Positions 41,707 to 43,227 of a stretch of DNA of 43,227 nt are shown one piece after another. The position numbers were made by a program, and so were the translations under genes. The number at the start of each line of letters is the position of its first letter. Within the stretch, counting starts at the first letter, position 1. The notes below the pieces were generated by a model. That model searched no databases. It was not told the origin of the DNA and worked only from the letters and a program-made list of their open reading frames with translations. This DNA comes from Hypsibius dujardini (Eukaryota; Tardigrada; Eutardigrada; Parachela; Hypsibiidae): assembly GCA_001579985.1 (NCBI GenBank), contig LRSR01013115.1, positions 1 to 43,227 on the forward strand. The letters run 5' to 3'.

Positions 41707-43036
41707 TCAGACAACCTTAACATCATGACTATGAGCACAGATGACAAAATACGGACTTTCCGGCTCGTGGTAATCCACCGCTGTCTGTCGCTGTTTCCAC
41801 TGCTCCGATGTCATCGACTTCAAGCAACACCCTTCACAAATCCAGCGATGACAGATCTCATTCAGCGAACAAGGTGCAAGACCACCAGATCGACCACCAC
41901 AGATGCCACATAAACGAGTCTTGTTTTTGGTCGCCCTTGTTGCGCTTCGGTTTCGGCGTTTTTTGCCGCGATGACCGCCACCTCCGTCTATCACCTACAA
42001 AATATAACCTTATAAAAAACATGACAAGGCATAAAGCAGTAGCTAGACGATATTAGTTTACCATCGACCCATCACGCTTCTCATCTAGCAAAACGTGGGT
42101 GGTACTTAATTTTATGGGTGTGATTGCAGTAGGACGCTGCAATTACAGAATCACTGTTTTAGTTGATAAAATAGCGAGGTAAACAGTGCATTTTCCGGTT
42201 ACACACCTGGCTGCTCATAGACCCGACTTGAGTCTCGACAACGACCACGGCCAACGGCTTGGGTGAGACATTGCGGGAGGGGGAAATGTGCGGTGAAGAA
42301 CTGCTGCCACCAGCACCATCATCAATGTTCCAGACCTAGCTGGCAAAAAACTAGATAGCTGCAATGGTTAAGCCTTAAGCAAATACTCGGTGTCGATCGC
42401 ACTTGCCTGGTGCTGCTGAGATGACATCGTCATCCAGGCCTTTCGCGCGACGGATTGCAACATTTCTTGCGTGATGATGTCTTCGTTCACACCCATGTCG
42501 ATTAACCGGAGTTTGGCATCGAAGATTCCCTGTATGGTAAACCAGTTCGCGAAGCTGGATGTCGTGGAGTGCTGTTGAGGTGCGGTGTGAGAAGCAGCCG
42601 AGGAGACGCGGGGTGCATCGAATTTTGACATAACGGGACGATTTTCAACGATCAATTCAAGTGTTCCTTCTGCGAATACTTCGACTGTCCCCTTTTGTTC
42701 AATGGCATGGATACCTGCCTATGTGGTGCGAGGGAAAGAATCAATTAATTACAAGTGTAACGGCAGCGTTTGCAATAAAAATCAGACAGCATGCTCAATT
42801 GTTCTTTGAGTTTTTAGTTTTAAGCAAAACAAATTGAGTGAATTCATCGGGGATACAAGTGTTAGTGCGCACCCGTACTATGTGACTATTTCAAAAAAAT
42901 GGTGAAACTGTTTTGAAAGTATTAACTGAAATCATTCCTATATCATTCACAATAATTTAAAAATGTCACTTACAGCGATACAGGCATCATCAGCTTCATC
43001 ATGATGCGTCTGCGTCTCGCACTGGGCGGCTTCCAT
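41707..43036 (-). CDS. 288-residue protein with zinc-finger-like cysteine cluster
   Basis: Five phase-0 exons: 43036-42974 (ATG, MEAAQCETQTHHDEADD), 42718-42407, 42335-42207, 42136-42062 and 41994-41707, ending in a stop. Residues about 20-125 include VFAEGTLELIVENRP and IFDAKLRLIDMGVNEDI. A Ser/Pro-rich middle (SSSSPHISPSRNVSP) follows, then a basic stretch (HRGKKRRNRSATRATKNK), probably a nuclear localisation signal. The C-terminal cluster reads RLCGICGG, APCSLNEICHRWICEGCC and YFVICAHSH, which resembles a treble-clef, PHD or RING-type zinc site. The second intron has a GC donor (CAG|gcaagt), which alone keeps the frame. An acceptor-like ctttcacag lies 9 bases before the ATG; this may be a trans-splice site, or mark an upstream exon beyond the window. 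I do not recognise the family; a nuclear regulatory role is inference. Confidence 0.7.
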
Positions 43037-43227
43037 AGTCAACTCCTGTGAAAGACAACTAAAGGGGGACGGCATATGGCTACTGACCGAAATTGACAGA
43101 ACCAGTGGGGACTAATTGGAAGTCCGGGCACTGCTTCCCCCCTCCTCACAATCAAAGTGAAAAATAAGGCTCTTTACAAGTTAAAACTTGAACACCCGCG
43201 CCGCGATTAGCAAACTTTTGCTGCACT

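Noticed and set aside
1-43227. CRISPR arrays, bacterial operons, phage genes, rRNA
   Set aside because: No spaced direct repeats, Shine-Dalgarno-led gene chains or rRNA-like conserved blocks were seen. The gene structure is clearly eukaryotic.

Overview
This window looks like nuclear DNA of an invertebrate, most likely a nematode. The genes are broken by many short GT-AG introns (often 45-190 bp). Several genes are secreted astacin metalloproteases, a family that is expanded in nematodes, and others are cysteine-rich secreted proteins. There is one complete mariner transposon and several small terminal-inverted-repeat elements. The astacins and cysteine-rich secreted genes remind me of whipworm-like (clade I) nematodes, but that is a guess. 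No bacterial, phage or CRISPR feature is visible. All gene models were built by hand from reading frame, splice-site and phase agreement. Intron phases matched from exon to exon, which is strong internal support, but there is no transcript evidence.

Left third (1-14 kb), genes on the minus strand: the 5' end of an astacin (421-1449) whose catalytic exons would lie off the left edge; a possible terminal exon of unknown type (2548-2826); two related cysteine-rich secreted genes (3634-4197 and 5249-6460); a piggyBac-like 574-bp non-autonomous element (8658-9231); an astacin-LysM fusion (9232-10788) whose stop codon sits in the TTAA target site of that element; and a small cysteine-rich gene with an apparent frame break (13475-13842).

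Middle (14-23 kb): a 1350-bp mariner with an intact transposase, TA duplication and long terminal repeats (14323-15672); a possible 534-bp TA-flanked element (16186-16719); and a third member of the cysteine-rich family (18363-22267), which has a 2.8-kb intron holding two degraded tRNA-like sequences.

Right part (23-43 kb), plus strand: an active-looking astacin with a WAP-like cysteine-rich tail (23162-25487); a repeat-rich gap containing a large decayed inverted repeat; and a 12-exon gene (31269-38408) that fuses an astacin domain to a GH18 chitinase-like domain. In that gene both catalytic glutamates are glutamine (HQLMH in place of HExxH, and DGLDIMYQ in place of DGxDxDxE), while 516 codons remain open across all junctions. 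This is the most interesting object in the window. A minisatellite (about 39.84-40.56 kb) follows, then a minus-strand five-exon gene for a 288-residue protein with a zinc-finger-like cysteine cluster (41707-43036).

Taken together, three of the four astacins carry different C-terminal modules (LysM, WAP-like, GH18-like). LysM and GH18 folds bind chitin-type glycans, so the locus may encode secreted proteins acting on, or sensing, chitin or glycan surfaces such as cuticle, eggshell, fungus or gut lining. That functional reading is inference.
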